Source of the DNA: Sphingomonadales bacterium
GTDB taxonomy: Bacteria; Pseudomonadota; Alphaproteobacteria; Sphingomonadales; Sphingomonadaceae
NCBI GenBank assembly: GCA_027483465.1
Contig: JAIXUQ010000087.1
Location: 26,320-90,319, forward strand
DNA length: 64,000 bases
Direction: 5' to 3'
Shown: positions 25,570 to 34,148 of the stretch, in pieces
Numbering within the stretch: the stretch's first letter is position 1
Layout: every line of letters begins with the position of its first letter
Translations under genes and position numbers: made by a program
Notes under the pieces: model-generated
What the model saw: the letters and a program-made list of their open reading frames with translations, nothing else
What the model was told of the DNA's origin: nothing
Databases searched by the model: none

Positions 25570-27042
25570 TCAGCCAAACCAGATTGGCGGCCGCCGCGCA
25601 GCCCAGGGCGCTGCCTGTTCCAGCTGAAAGGCCAGATCCATCAGGCGGGCATCATCACCGCGCCGGCCGGCAAAATGCAGGCCCAGCGGCAGGCCGTTGG
25701 TGGCCTGCATGATCGGCACGCTCATCGCCGGCGCCCCGGTGAGATTCTGCACCGGCGTGTAGGCGACGATGCGCATCATGTCGGCCATCACGTCGGCCGG
25801 CGGGCGGTGGTGGCCCAACAGGCCGATGGGCAGGGCATGGCGGGCCAGCACCGGGGTCAACAGCAGGTCATGCTCCTTGAAACTGGCGTTGTAGGCATCG
25901 CGATAGCCCGCCAGCCGCGCCATCAGCGCCGGCACATCGGCCACGGCGGCGCCCAGGCCGGCCAGATGGCGGGTCAACGGCTCCAGCGCGGCCACGCCCT
26001 CGGCGCCGAACGCCTTGTCCACGCCGGCCACCGCCTCGGCCGCGCCCAGCGCCCACAGCGCGGTGAAATCGCGCGCAAACGCCCCCGGATCAAAGGGCCA
26101 GGCCACATCGAACACGCTGTGGCCCATGGCGTTGAGCAGGGCGCGGGTGCGGGCCATGCCGCCCAGCACCTCGTCATCGGGGGCGGCATTGTCGGCCCCG
26201 TTGGTGATCACCCCGATGCGGAAGCGCTGGCCCACCGGGCCGTTCATCCGCGCCAGCGGCGGCAGGCCGGGCACATCCTGGCCCTGCAGGGAAACCAGCA
26301 CCAGCGCCGCATCGCGCACCGAACGCGACAGCACATGGTCAACCGCCAGCGCCGCCGGATCATCGCCCTTCAATTGCCCGGCCAGCCGGCCGCGGCTGGG
26401 CTTGAAGCCGAACAGGCCGCACAGATTGGCCGGGATGCGGATGGAGCCGCCGCCATCATTGGCATGGGCGATCGGCACCACGCCGGATGCCACCGCCGCC
26501 GCGCTGCCGCCCGACGAGCCGCCGGGCGAGAAATCCGGGTTCCACGGGTTGCGGGTGGGGCCGCCGGCCAGCGGCTCGGTGGTGCACATCAGGCCGAATT
26601 CCGGCGTCGTGGTCTTGCCCAGCGGGTTGATGTTCATCTGGGCATAGGCATCGACGAAGCGTTCATTGGCCTTGGCTGCCGGGGCGCGGGCAAAGGCGCG
26701 GCTGCCGTTGCGGGTGGGCCAGCCCCTGTAGTCGTTCAGATCCTTGATGAAGCTGGGGATGGACGGGGTGCGCGGCGCATCGGGCACGCGGGCCAGCGCC
26801 CCCGGCCGGTCGATCAGCACCGCAAAGTTCAGCTTCGCCTGCGCCGCCTCGGCCCGGTCGAGCGCGGCGGCCACGGCATCGCGGGCGCTCAACTCGCCGC
26901 TGCGGATGCGGCCGGCCAGCGCGATGGCATCATCGGCGGCAGCAGCGGCGGGGGCCTGGGCCGCACCGGGCGCGGCCAGCGCCGCCGCGCCGGCGGCTGC
27001 CCCGGCCAGCAACTGGCGACGGTCGAGAATCTGATCAGCCAT
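25570..27042 (-). CDS. Tat-exported amidase (amidase signature family)
   Basis: A 490-residue hydrolase. ATG 27042 follows GAGAGGT at good spacing. The N-terminus ILDRRQLLAGAAAGAAALAAPGA is a twin-arginine signal. The Ser-cisSer-Lys triad is visible as PSFIKDLND (lysine), FSPGGSSGGSAAAVASG (serines) and HANDGGGSIRIPANLCGLFG, the amidase signature. It is in the same orientation as the autotransporter, 103 bp upstream of it. The substrate amide is unknown. Confidence 0.9.
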   Translation of the reverse strand: MADQILDRRQLLAGAAAGAAALAAPGAAQAPAAAAADDAIALAGRIRSGELSARDAVAAALDRAEAAQAKLNFAVLIDRPGALARVPDAPRTPSIPSFIKDLNDYRGWPTRNGSRAFARAPAAKANERFVDAYAQMNINPLGKTTTPEFGLMCTTEPLAGGPTRNPWNPDFSPGGSSGGSAAAVASGVVPIAHANDGGGSIRIPANLCGLFGFKPSRGRLAGQLKGDDPAALAVDHVLSRSVRDAALVLVSLQGQDVPGLPPLARMNGPVGQRFRIGVITNGADNAAPDDEVLGGMARTRALLNAMGHSVFDVAWPFDPGAFARDFTALWALGAAEAVAGVDKAFGAEGVAALEPLTRHLAGLGAAVADVPALMARLAGYRDAYNASFKEHDLLLTPVLARHALPIGLLGHHRPPADVMADMMRIVAYTPVQNLTGAPAMSVPIMQATNGLPLGLHFAGRRGDDARLMDLAFQLEQAAPWAARRPPIWFG

Positions 27043-27126
27043 GGCGCACCTCTCCCATATGGTTTGCCGCCATGCTGGCACGCGCCGCGCCGCTGAAAAA
27101 GCCCCTTTGGGGCGGTGGCCACCAAA

Positions 27127-27231
27127 GCCCGCCACGCCGTCACCAGCGCCCGTCATGCCGTCACCGGCGCCCGCGATGCGGCCACCGGGGCCCAAACTGC
27201 CGCCACATATGGCCCGCCTGCCGTCACGCCG
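27127..27231. repeat. five degenerate 21-bp tandem units in an intergenic gap
   Basis: The gap between the amidase and TonB-receptor genes (27043-27468) contains five 21-bp units beginning GCCCGCCACGCCGTCACC at 27127. Units 1-3 match closely; units 4 and 5 are decayed. Read on the plus strand the frame gives ARHAVTS-ARHAVTG-ARDAATG-AQTAATY, which may be a pseudogene remnant or simply a repeat. The rest of the gap holds a terminator and no gene I trust. Confidence 0.7.
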
Positions 27232-27395
27232 CGGCGGCCCCGAATCCCACAAACCGCGCGGTCAGTGCCGCATCCCGGCCCGGATCATGCTGAAATTCCA
27301 GTCACTTGGCTCCCGCCCTGTCCTACAGGGGGCGATTTCGGCCATGATGGCCGGGTTCTTTGACAGGAAAATCCCGCACACAGGTCGGCCGGCCC

Positions 27396-27435
27396 AAAAA
27401 TGCGGCCGCCGGCCCGGTTGCCCCGGCCGGCGGCC
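27396..27435 (-). terminator. Rho-independent terminator of the TonB-receptor gene
   Basis: An 11-bp perfect stem (GGCCGCCGGCC and its complement at 27404-27414 and 27425-27435) is followed on the minus strand by GCATTTTTG. It lies 33 bp beyond the receptor stop. Confidence 0.8.
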
Positions 27436-27468
27436 CGAAATCGGCGCCGAAATCAGCGCGCCGTGCGA

Positions 27469-30147
27469 TCAGAATTTGGCGCTGAGGCTGGCCTGGAAGC
27501 TGCGGCCGATCACATAGCTGTTGGTGTCGATCCGGCTGGCGTTCAGGCGCTGGAATTCCTGGTAGCGCGTGTTGGTGAGGTTGCGCCCTTCCAGCTTGGC
27601 CTCGATCTCCCGGCCAAAGATCTTGAAGCCCTGGCGGATCACCACATCGAGGCGGATGCCCGGCTTCTCGATCAGGTCGGGCTGGCCCGACGGGCCGCGG
27701 AAGGCGACGCGGTTGCTGGCATAGTTCAACAGGATCGTCTGTTCCGACAGGCCGGCATCATCCTGGAAGCCGAATTGCAGGTTGGCGACATGGTCGGACT
27801 GGCCGGTCAAGGGCAGGCCGCTGCGGAAAATGTCGGTCGCCGGCACCACTTGGCCCGAAAGCGGGAAGCGGGTGGTGTCCCCGGCCTTCACGCGGATCTG
27901 GCTGTCGGTGAAGGTATAGTTGGCCGAAACGAAGAAGCGCCGGGTTTCGAACAGGCCGCCCCAGCCCGACAGGTCGAAATATTTCTGCGCCTCGATCTCC
28001 GCGCCATACAGCCGGGCGTTGGGGGCGTTGGCGAAGGTGTTCTGGAAGGTGCCGCCCTGCACGAAGGCGATGGCATCGATCGGATTGTCGATATCCTTGA
28101 AGAAGGCGCCGGCGGCCAACCGCTCGTCACGGCCGAAATACCATTCATAGCGGCCTTCGATGTTGATCAGTTCCGAATTGGTGAGGAACTGGTTGCCAAA
28201 GCTCAGACGGTCGCTGTCGGTGTCGAAATAGGGCTGCGGCGCCAGTTCGCGGAACTGCGGGCGGGCCACCGTCTTCGATGCCGAGAAGCGGAACTGCATG
28301 TCCTCGGCGAAATTCCAGGTGACGGTGGCGGCCGGCAGCCAATAATCCTGGTTGATGCTGGTGGGCTGGTTGAACGCCGAACCGGGGTTGGCGTTGAACA
28401 CATCCTGCGGCACCACCCGCTGGCGGCCCTGCTCATAACGCACGCCCAGCACCACCTGCACGCCGTCGGCCGGCTCCAGCTCGACCTGGCCATAGCCGGC
28501 GTTCACCGTCAGCTTCGCCTCATAGCGCGGCGCCACCGTGGAGATGGTGTTGAGGATGATGCCATAGGTGTAGACGTTGAAATCCGACAGCAGGAAATCC
28601 GGGCGCTGCTGGGTGACGGCGCCGGGCAGGGCGGCGTTGGACTGGTAGCGATAGTCGAACCGCTCCGAGACACGCTCGGCCCGGCTGAAGGCATAGCCGG
28701 CGGCCAGCCGGATCGGGAAGGGGCCGCCGCGGATCTTGTAGCCCAGATCGAGCCCGGCGCCATAGACATCCTCGTTCAGGCGGCTGAACGAGACCAGGCT
28801 GGACTGGCCGGGCGAGCGCAGATCGTTGACGAAGTCGTTGAACTGGCTGGAGAAGGCATAGTTGTTGAACCGCTCATAGGGCGCCAGGCGCTTGGAATTG
28901 GCATAGGTGCCGCGCACGTCGAGCGTCAGGTCGTTGAACTTGAATTCGCCCACCAGCTGGGTGTCGATCAGCTGGCGGCGGAAATGGGCGGTGGCGTTGC
29001 GCTGCAACAGCACGTCGCGGCCAACATTGATGTCGTCGATGCCGGACTGGATGCGGGCTTCCTTGATCGTGTCGTTCACATAGACATTGACCAGGCGGAC
29101 CTTGTGATCGCCAAATTCGGCGCCGAACGACATCAAGCCATTGAGAACGCTACGGAATTCTGTGGCGGCGAAATCAAAGTCCTGATCCGGCTGCAGGGCG
29201 GCATTGGCGCCGGTGCCGGTGGCCCCGCCCGACAATTGCTGCCTGCCGGCCTTGGTCTGCCAATCGTTGGAGAAGCCGGCGGCAAACACGAAGCCGAGCC
29301 TGGCATCGCCCACGTCAAAGGCGCGGCCGCCCGACATGTTGGCGCTCCAGTTCACCGGGATATTGTCGTTGCGGAAGATGACGTTGGTCGCCGCGTTGTT
29401 CAGATCGGCGGTGATGTCCTGCAGGGCGCGCAGGTTGAAATTCTGGCCGATGGCCAGCGCCCGGCCATTGGCCTGGCTGGCGCGCAGGCCCTGCGGCGTG
29501 TTGCGGGCGCCATCGTCATAGCCGGTCCAGTCCTTGCCGCCGCCGGCATAGACATAGCCCAACTGGCCGGTGGTGGCGCTGTTGGCGCCGATGCTGCCGC
29601 CCACGTTGAAGAACGGGTCCTTGGGCACGGCGCGGGTGGTGAGGTTGATCACCCCGCCGCCGAATTCGCCGGGGAAGTTCACCGAATAGCTTTTCTGCAC
29701 CACCGAGGAGGCCAGCACCGAGGTGGGGAAGAGATCGAGCGGCACCACGCGGCGCAGCGGATCGGGCGAGGGGATGGGCAAGCCATTGAGCAGGGCCAAG
29801 GAATAGCGTTCGCCCAGGCCGCGCACATAGACAAAGCGGCCGCCCACCACCGACAGGCCGGTGACCCGCTTGAGCGCGCCGGCGATGTCGCCTTCGCCGG
29901 TGCGGGCGATGTCGGCGGCCGAGAGCACCGAGACCACTTCGCGGCTGGCGCGGATGGTGTTGGGGATGCGGGTGCCGACGATGACGATCTCGTCGTTGCT
30001 GCCGCCGGGGGCGGACACGTCAACCGGCTCTTCCTCCTCGGCCGGCGGGGCCGCCGGCGGTGGGGCCGGCTGGGCCGCCAGCGCCGGCGCGGCAAGTCCG
30101 GCCAGCACGGTGGAGGAAAGGAGCAGACGCGCGAGAGTGGTGGTCAT
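27469..30147 (-). CDS. TonB-dependent outer-membrane receptor
   Basis: An 892-residue outer-membrane receptor that uses TonB energy for uptake of a large or scarce substrate. ATG 30147 follows GGGGAAG. A signal peptide ends near residue 24 (AAPALA), then comes an acidic stretch with the TonB box-like DEIVIVGTRIPN. A plug domain follows (SVLSAADIARTGEGDIAGAL, RFVYVRGLGERYSLALLNGL) and then a 22-strand-type barrel ending FQASLSAKF with terminal Phe. It begins 67 bp after the lipoprotein gene and is probably in one operon with it. Its substrate is unknown; similar receptor/lipoprotein pairs are frequent in sphingomonads and Caulobacter. Confidence 0.92.
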   Translation of the reverse strand: MTTTLARLLLSSTVLAGLAAPALAAQPAPPPAAPPAEEEEPVDVSAPGGSNDEIVIVGTRIPNTIRASREVVSVLSAADIARTGEGDIAGALKRVTGLSVVGGRFVYVRGLGERYSLALLNGLPIPSPDPLRRVVPLDLFPTSVLASSVVQKSYSVNFPGEFGGGVINLTTRAVPKDPFFNVGGSIGANSATTGQLGYVYAGGGKDWTGYDDGARNTPQGLRASQANGRALAIGQNFNLRALQDITADLNNAATNVIFRNDNIPVNWSANMSGGRAFDVGDARLGFVFAAGFSNDWQTKAGRQQLSGGATGTGANAALQPDQDFDFAATEFRSVLNGLMSFGAEFGDHKVRLVNVYVNDTIKEARIQSGIDDINVGRDVLLQRNATAHFRRQLIDTQLVGEFKFNDLTLDVRGTYANSKRLAPYERFNNYAFSSQFNDFVNDLRSPGQSSLVSFSRLNEDVYGAGLDLGYKIRGGPFPIRLAAGYAFSRAERVSERFDYRYQSNAALPGAVTQQRPDFLLSDFNVYTYGIILNTISTVAPRYEAKLTVNAGYGQVELEPADGVQVVLGVRYEQGRQRVVPQDVFNANPGSAFNQPTSINQDYWLPAATVTWNFAEDMQFRFSASKTVARPQFRELAPQPYFDTDSDRLSFGNQFLTNSELINIEGRYEWYFGRDERLAAGAFFKDIDNPIDAIAFVQGGTFQNTFANAPNARLYGAEIEAQKYFDLSGWGGLFETRRFFVSANYTFTDSQIRVKAGDTTRFPLSGQVVPATDIFRSGLPLTGQSDHVANLQFGFQDDAGLSEQTILLNYASNRVAFRGPSGQPDLIEKPGIRLDVVIRQGFKIFGREIEAKLEGRNLTNTRYQEFQRLNASRIDTNSYVIGRSFQASLSAKF

Positions 30148-30214
30148 GATGGGCTTCCCCGGCAGACTGGGCAGGCGGCCGGCAGCCGTCGCAGCTGCCG
30201 GCCGGGGAGGGGGA

Positions 30215-31753
30215 TCAGCGGATCGGCGACGGCGCGGCTTCGCAGGCGGTGGCGCCAGCGCCGACGCCGCAGGTCCAGCCGGCAAACCAGGTGTCGCTGG
30301 CGTTGCGGAACGCGCCGACATAGGTCGTCTCGTCGAAGAAGGTGCCGGTGCCGGTCAGCGCGGTGCGCGGATTGGTGGCGGTGGCGCCGGTTTCGAACGT
30401 GCCAGGCAGGAACAGGCTGGTGAGCGTGAGGGTGACCGGCGGCAGCAGATTGTTGTTGCCGGTGATGATCGGGGTGATGGTGGCCAGCGGCACATCGCTT
30501 TCATCGCGCGCCGCGCCCGAGCAGCCGAAGATCACCGAGCGGAACACCGGCGGGCCGGCCTCATCGGTGGCGGCATCGGCGGCGGCCGCGGTCTGGGCGC
30601 CGTCGATATCCAGGCACAGGCCGGTGCTGGTGCTGTTCTGGATGATGCCGTTCACCAGGCCATAATCGGTGCCGCCGCGCAGCAGCACGGTATCGGGGGT
30701 GCGGCGGCCGATGAAGGTGAAGTTGGCGATGCGCGGGTTGGAGCGCGGGGTGCGGGCTTCACCGCCGGCGGTGTCGGCCTCGATCACGCGGTCACCACCG
30801 TCGGTGCGCTGCACCACCAGCGCATATTGGATCAGGCCCTTGTAGCCCAGATCGGTGTCGATCGAATCGTCGTCGGCACCGGTGATGACGATATTCTTGT
30901 GGTTCACGCGGCCGCCGAACCATTCGATGCCGTCGTCCGAGCTGTTGTGGACCTGGATGAAGTTGGCGAAGGTGCCCGAACCCACGCCGGCAAAGGTGAT
31001 GCCGTTGAGTTCGTTACCCGAGCTGACTTCGAAGCCCGGATAGCGGACCTGAATATAGGCGATGCGGCCCGAATTGTCGGTGGGGCTGGCGCCGCCATAG
31101 AAAGCGCCGGTGAGGCCTTCCACCGCCGACTGGCAGCCCACGGTGCCCGGCGTCACCCCCACGCCCACGCAGGTGTGGATCGGCGCGCGGCCAAGGATGA
31201 CGATGCCGCCCCACTGGCCAATCGACGAGGCGTTGACCGCGCCTTCCATGTTGGAGCGGCTGGTGAACACGATCGGGCGGGTGGCGGTGCCTTCGGCGAA
31301 GATTTGCGAGCCGCGGTTGACCACCAGCGCATCGGCACCCGAGGAGCCGAACACCACCACACCCGGTTCGATGGTGAGGATGCCCTGCTGGCCGCCGGCG
31401 GCCGGGGCGCCCGGATCAGCGCCCAGATCGATGCCGACATTGACGCGGCCCGACAGCGAGTAAACGACGCCCTGCAGGTTGGCGAGCGTGAGGGCGCCGG
31501 TGATGGTGCCCGAAATCTGGCAATTGCGCAGATTGTTGATCACGCCGACGTTGGCGGTGCCGGTGGGGCAGCTGGCCGCCGGGCCGGTGGGGGTGGGCGT
31601 CGGCGTCGGGGTGGGCGCCGGGGCCGGTGCCGGAGCCGGCGGCGGCGTCACCAGAGTGCCTTCGCCCGGCGAGGCGATGTTGGACGCGCCATCGCAGGCG
31701 GCCAGCAGGGCGGCGGAACCGATCAACAGCAGAGCACGGAAACGGGTGGTCAT
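30215..31753 (-). CDS. surface lipoprotein with beta-helix fold, partner of the TonB receptor
   Basis: A 512-residue lipoprotein. ATG 31753 follows AAGGGA. The signal peptide ends with the lipobox LLAAC (Cys20, followed by DGAS). Next is a flexible linker of Pro-Ala and Pro-Thr repeats (APAPTPTPTPTPTG), then a long Gly/Asn-rich body with parallel beta-helix character (VVVFGSSGADALVVNRGSQI, VHNSSDDGIEWFGG, HKNIVITGADDDSIDTDLG). Cysteines are few (CPTG, NCQIS, TCVGV, CLDID, GCSG, TCGV, ACEAA) and could form disulfides. The gene lies between the T2SS operon and the receptor gene, suggesting a surface protein that may be exported by T2SS. The function is unknown. Confidence 0.85.
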   Translation of the reverse strand: MTTRFRALLLIGSAALLAACDGASNIASPGEGTLVTPPPAPAPAPAPTPTPTPTPTGPAASCPTGTANVGVINNLRNCQISGTITGALTLANLQGVVYSLSGRVNVGIDLGADPGAPAAGGQQGILTIEPGVVVFGSSGADALVVNRGSQIFAEGTATRPIVFTSRSNMEGAVNASSIGQWGGIVILGRAPIHTCVGVGVTPGTVGCQSAVEGLTGAFYGGASPTDNSGRIAYIQVRYPGFEVSSGNELNGITFAGVGSGTFANFIQVHNSSDDGIEWFGGRVNHKNIVITGADDDSIDTDLGYKGLIQYALVVQRTDGGDRVIEADTAGGEARTPRSNPRIANFTFIGRRTPDTVLLRGGTDYGLVNGIIQNSTSTGLCLDIDGAQTAAAADAATDEAGPPVFRSVIFGCSGAARDESDVPLATITPIITGNNNLLPPVTLTLTSLFLPGTFETGATATNPRTALTGTGTFFDETTYVGAFRNASDTWFAGWTCGVGAGATACEAAPSPIR

Positions 31754-31940
31754 GGCTTTTCCCTTGCGGCCCGGACAATGGCGTGCGGAGGAGCTCATGG
31801 CCTTGCTGATGCGCCCCCGCTTCAATCCGGGCGAATAGGCGCGATTCGTGGCGGCAGGATTACGGCTGCGTTGCGGTTTTTGGGCAGAAGGATTGCGATT
31901 TTGTGACAGCGGCCGTGCCCCCCGGCCGGCACCTCTGGCC
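31754..31940 (-). promoter_or_regulatory. promoter-bearing gap between T2SS operon and lipoprotein gene
   Basis: 187 bp with no gene. On the minus strand it carries CTGTCACAAAA (about 31902-31912), a good match to one half of a PhoB box; the second half-site is poor. This gap makes an independent promoter for the lipoprotein/receptor pair likely. No terminator for the T2SS operon is obvious. Confidence 0.3.
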
Positions 31941-32624
31941 TCAGGGCAGCGCCTTCGCCTCGCGCTCCACGCCGCCCCGGCGATAGCGCAGGATCAACTG
32001 GCCGTTGGCGGCAAGTTCTTGCGGCAGCTCGATGATTTTCTCTTCCGACAGAAGTTCCTGGCCGTTGGCGGCGATCAGCACATCGCCGGTGCGCAGGCCG
32101 GCACGTTCCAGCACCGGCAGCTCTGCCAGGCTGCCCAGCCGCCAGCCGCCGGCCGGATCGCGGCGGAGCGCCAGCCGCCACGGCGTCGGATCACCCCCCG
32201 GCGGCGGGCTGGGGCCGGCACCGGCGGCCGGCGCATCGGCAAAGGCCAGCACCCGCTCCCCGCCGGGGCCGGCCAGGATAGCCCGGCCCGGCTCCACCCG
32301 CAGCAGCCGCCAGCCGCCCGGCAACGCCCGGCCCGGCGCCAGCCTGACATCGCGCCCGCCGGCGCGGATGATCGCCATGCCGCCATCCGGCCCGGTGCGC
32401 AGGCCGGTCAAGGCCAGATCGGCCGGTGCGGCCGGTGCGGCCGGTGCGGCGGGCGGCGGTGCGGGCGGCGCAAGCGCCGCGGGCTGGGCGGCTGGCATCG
32501 GCGGTGGCGGTGGCGGAACCGGGGCCTCGGCCGCCGGCCAGCGCAGGATCGTCACCAGCGTGGCCGCCAGCGCCAGCCCGCCGCCCACGGCGATCCCCCA
32601 TTCGCGCCGGCTGGCCGTGATCAT
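31941..32624 (-). CDS. GspC-like type II secretion protein with PDZ domain
   Basis: A 227-residue bitopic inner-membrane protein. It has one transmembrane helix (GIAVGGGLALAATLVTIL), a Pro/Ala-rich linker (including three copies of a 9-bp unit, encoding Ala-Pro-Ala), a GspC homology region (about residues 68-130, LALTGLRTGPDGGMAIIRAGG) and a C-terminal PDZ domain (AELPVLERAGLRTGDVLIAANGQ). This is the full GspC layout, yet another gene (gspC, 42626-43105) with only the membrane and homology regions begins the operon. It is the last gene of the T2SS operon and overlaps its neighbour (TGATG). Confidence 0.8.
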   Translation of the reverse strand: MITASRREWGIAVGGGLALAATLVTILRWPAAEAPVPPPPPPMPAAQPAALAPPAPPPAAPAAPAAPADLALTGLRTGPDGGMAIIRAGGRDVRLAPGRALPGGWRLLRVEPGRAILAGPGGERVLAFADAPAAGAGPSPPPGGDPTPWRLALRRDPAGGWRLGSLAELPVLERAGLRTGDVLIAANGQELLSEEKIIELPQELAANGQLILRYRRGGVEREAKALP

Positions 32625-33034
32625 CAGGTGCAGCCCAGGATGCCGGCCACCGGGATCACCAGCGCGCTGCCATCGGCTTCGGTGATGGTCAGGCTGCCGT
32701 CGCGCACCACGGCGCCGCCGCTGCCGGTGGGCAGGATCGTCAGCGCCACATCAAATTGCCGGCTGGCCGAACGATAGCGGGCGCTGGGCGCAAAGCCCAT
32801 CACCGCGGTGCCGCTGGCGCTGGCAAGGGGCAGATCGGTCATCTGCCCATCGATGCGGCCGCGCAGCGCGGCCGGATTGGCCGAGAGCATGACGATGCGC
32901 TGGCGGCTCGACTTGTCCCACAGGAACAGCGCGCAGCGGCCCGGTTCCAGCACCTGCGGCGGCAATTCCGCCAGCGGGCCTGCCGGCGCCGCCGCCCCGG
33001 CCAGTTGCAGCGCGATCAGCAGCGCGATCACCAT
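32624..33034 (-). CDS. small periplasmic protein in the T2SS operon (uncharacterised)
   Basis: A 136-residue protein whose ATG at 33034 overlaps the gspN stop. It has an N-terminal signal (VIALLIALQLAGAAAPAGPL), a body of beta strands (CALFLWDKSSRQRIVMLSAN, FDVALTILPTGSGGAVVRDG) and two cysteines, one near the start of the mature part and one at the C-terminal end (ILGCT). No known T2SS component matches. Its place between gspN and the second GspC suggests an accessory role in the periplasm. Confidence 0.75.
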   Translation of the reverse strand: MVIALLIALQLAGAAAPAGPLAELPPQVLEPGRCALFLWDKSSRQRIVMLSANPAALRGRIDGQMTDLPLASASGTAVMGFAPSARYRSASRQFDVALTILPTGSGGAVVRDGSLTITEADGSALVIPVAGILGCT

Positions 33035-33684
33035 GGGCCCTCCCGCCCCAGCGCCAGAGCGCTGCCATCGGCGCGGAAGCCGGCGGCGGCCAGCGCCACC
33101 TGCTCGGCCGCGCTCGCCCCGGCCACGGTGGCGCGTGCCTGCCAGCGGCCGGGCACCAGCCGGATCTCCAGCCGCAGCCGGCCATCGCCGCTGGCCAGCG
33201 GCAGCAGCAGCGCCTCGCCCTCGCAGCGCGGGCTGCCCAGCAACTGTCTTTGCCCGGCCAGCGGTGTCGCCAGCACCGCGCTCAGCTGCCCGCCGGCGCT
33301 CTGGCAACGGCCGGCGGCGTCCTGCACAACGCCCAGCCCGGCCAGATCGATGCCGGCCACCGCCAGCCCCGGCAGCGCCGCACCGCCCAGCCGGCCGGTC
33401 AAATCCTCCACACCCTGGGCGCTGGCGCTGCGCCACAGCCGGCCATTGAGCCGGCCTGCCACCTGCCATTGCAGCCGGCCCTGCAGCAGCGCCAGCGGCT
33501 GCGCTGCCAGCGCCAGATCGCCCAGCGCCAGCCCGCCGGCCTGTGCCCCATTCAGCCGGGCGGACCACAGGCTGCCACCGATGCCGGCCGCGGCCAGCGG
33601 CGGTGCCGGCAGCAACAACCGCGCCGGCACCAGCGCCAAAAGGCCCAGGCCCAGGCCAACAGCGAAGGCGGCGGCGCGCATCAT
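33028..33684 (-). CDS. gspN: type II secretion system protein N
   Basis: A 218-residue protein with one N-terminal membrane helix (AAFAVGLGLGLLALVPARLLL) and a periplasmic beta-rich domain of the GspN type (GIGGSLWSARLNGAQAGGLALGDL is the usual start). It overlaps gspM by ATGA. GspN is an optional component that may link the inner-membrane platform to the secretin; its role is not settled. Confidence 0.82.
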   Translation of the reverse strand: MMRAAAFAVGLGLGLLALVPARLLLPAPPLAAAGIGGSLWSARLNGAQAGGLALGDLALAAQPLALLQGRLQWQVAGRLNGRLWRSASAQGVEDLTGRLGGAALPGLAVAGIDLAGLGVVQDAAGRCQSAGGQLSAVLATPLAGQRQLLGSPRCEGEALLLPLASGDGRLRLEIRLVPGRWQARATVAGASAAEQVALAAAGFRADGSALALGREGPW

Positions 33685-34148
33685 CCCGCCTTGCGCACCA
33701 GCAGCCTGGCGCGCACCGATTGATCGGCATTGCGGCTGGCCTCAAGCTCGTCCACCACCAGCCCGTCCCGCTGCTCCAGCGCGGCGGCCCAAGCGATCAG
33801 CAGCCGGCCGTTGACGGCGGCCAGTTCCAGCACGGCCTGGCCCTGGCCCTGTGCCTCCAGCCGGGTGGGAGCCAGCCCGGCTTCGGCCAGCCGGCGGCCA
33901 AGCAGATCGATCACCGGCCCAGCGGGCGGGGCCGGCCGGGCGCGGATGGCGGCGGCCAGGGCGCGGGTGGTGGCCAGTTCGCGCTGGGCCGTGGCCGCAT
34001 CGTCCATCGCGCTGGCCCGTGCGGTGGCCAGCGGGCGCAGGATCAGCAGCCAGGCCAGCAGGCCGGCCAGCATCAGCGCGGCCAGCAGCAGCAGCGCCTG
34101 CTCGCGCCCGCTGCGCTGCCGCCACCAGGGGGTGAATGCCGCCATCAT
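33681..34148 (-). CDS. gspM: type II secretion system protein M
   Basis: A 155-residue inner-membrane platform protein that partners GspL. It has a short cytoplasmic N-terminus (FTPWWRQRSGREQALL), one transmembrane helix (LLLAALMLAGLLAWLLILRP) and a periplasmic alpha/beta ferredoxin-like domain. It overlaps gspL and gspN by ATGA. The call is supported by position and topology; the sequence itself is divergent. Confidence 0.82.
   Translation of the reverse strand: MMAAFTPWWRQRSGREQALLLLAALMLAGLLAWLLILRPLATARASAMDDAATAQRELATTRALAAAIRARPAPPAGPVIDLLGRRLAEAGLAPTRLEAQGQGQAVLELAAVNGRLLIAWAAALEQRDGLVVDELEASRNADQSVRARLLVRKAG

Noticed and set aside
27115-27363. An 82-codon plus-strand ORF containing the 21-bp repeats as a real gene
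   Set aside because: It starts at GTG with no ribosome-binding site, and the sequence past the repeats has no coding character. Kept as a repeat only.
27400-30423. A 1007-residue plus-strand ORF opposite the TonB receptor
   Set aside because: It is the antisense shadow of a clear TonB-dependent receptor. Its composition (runs of Gly, Ala, His, Gln) is typical of antisense frames in high-GC DNA.
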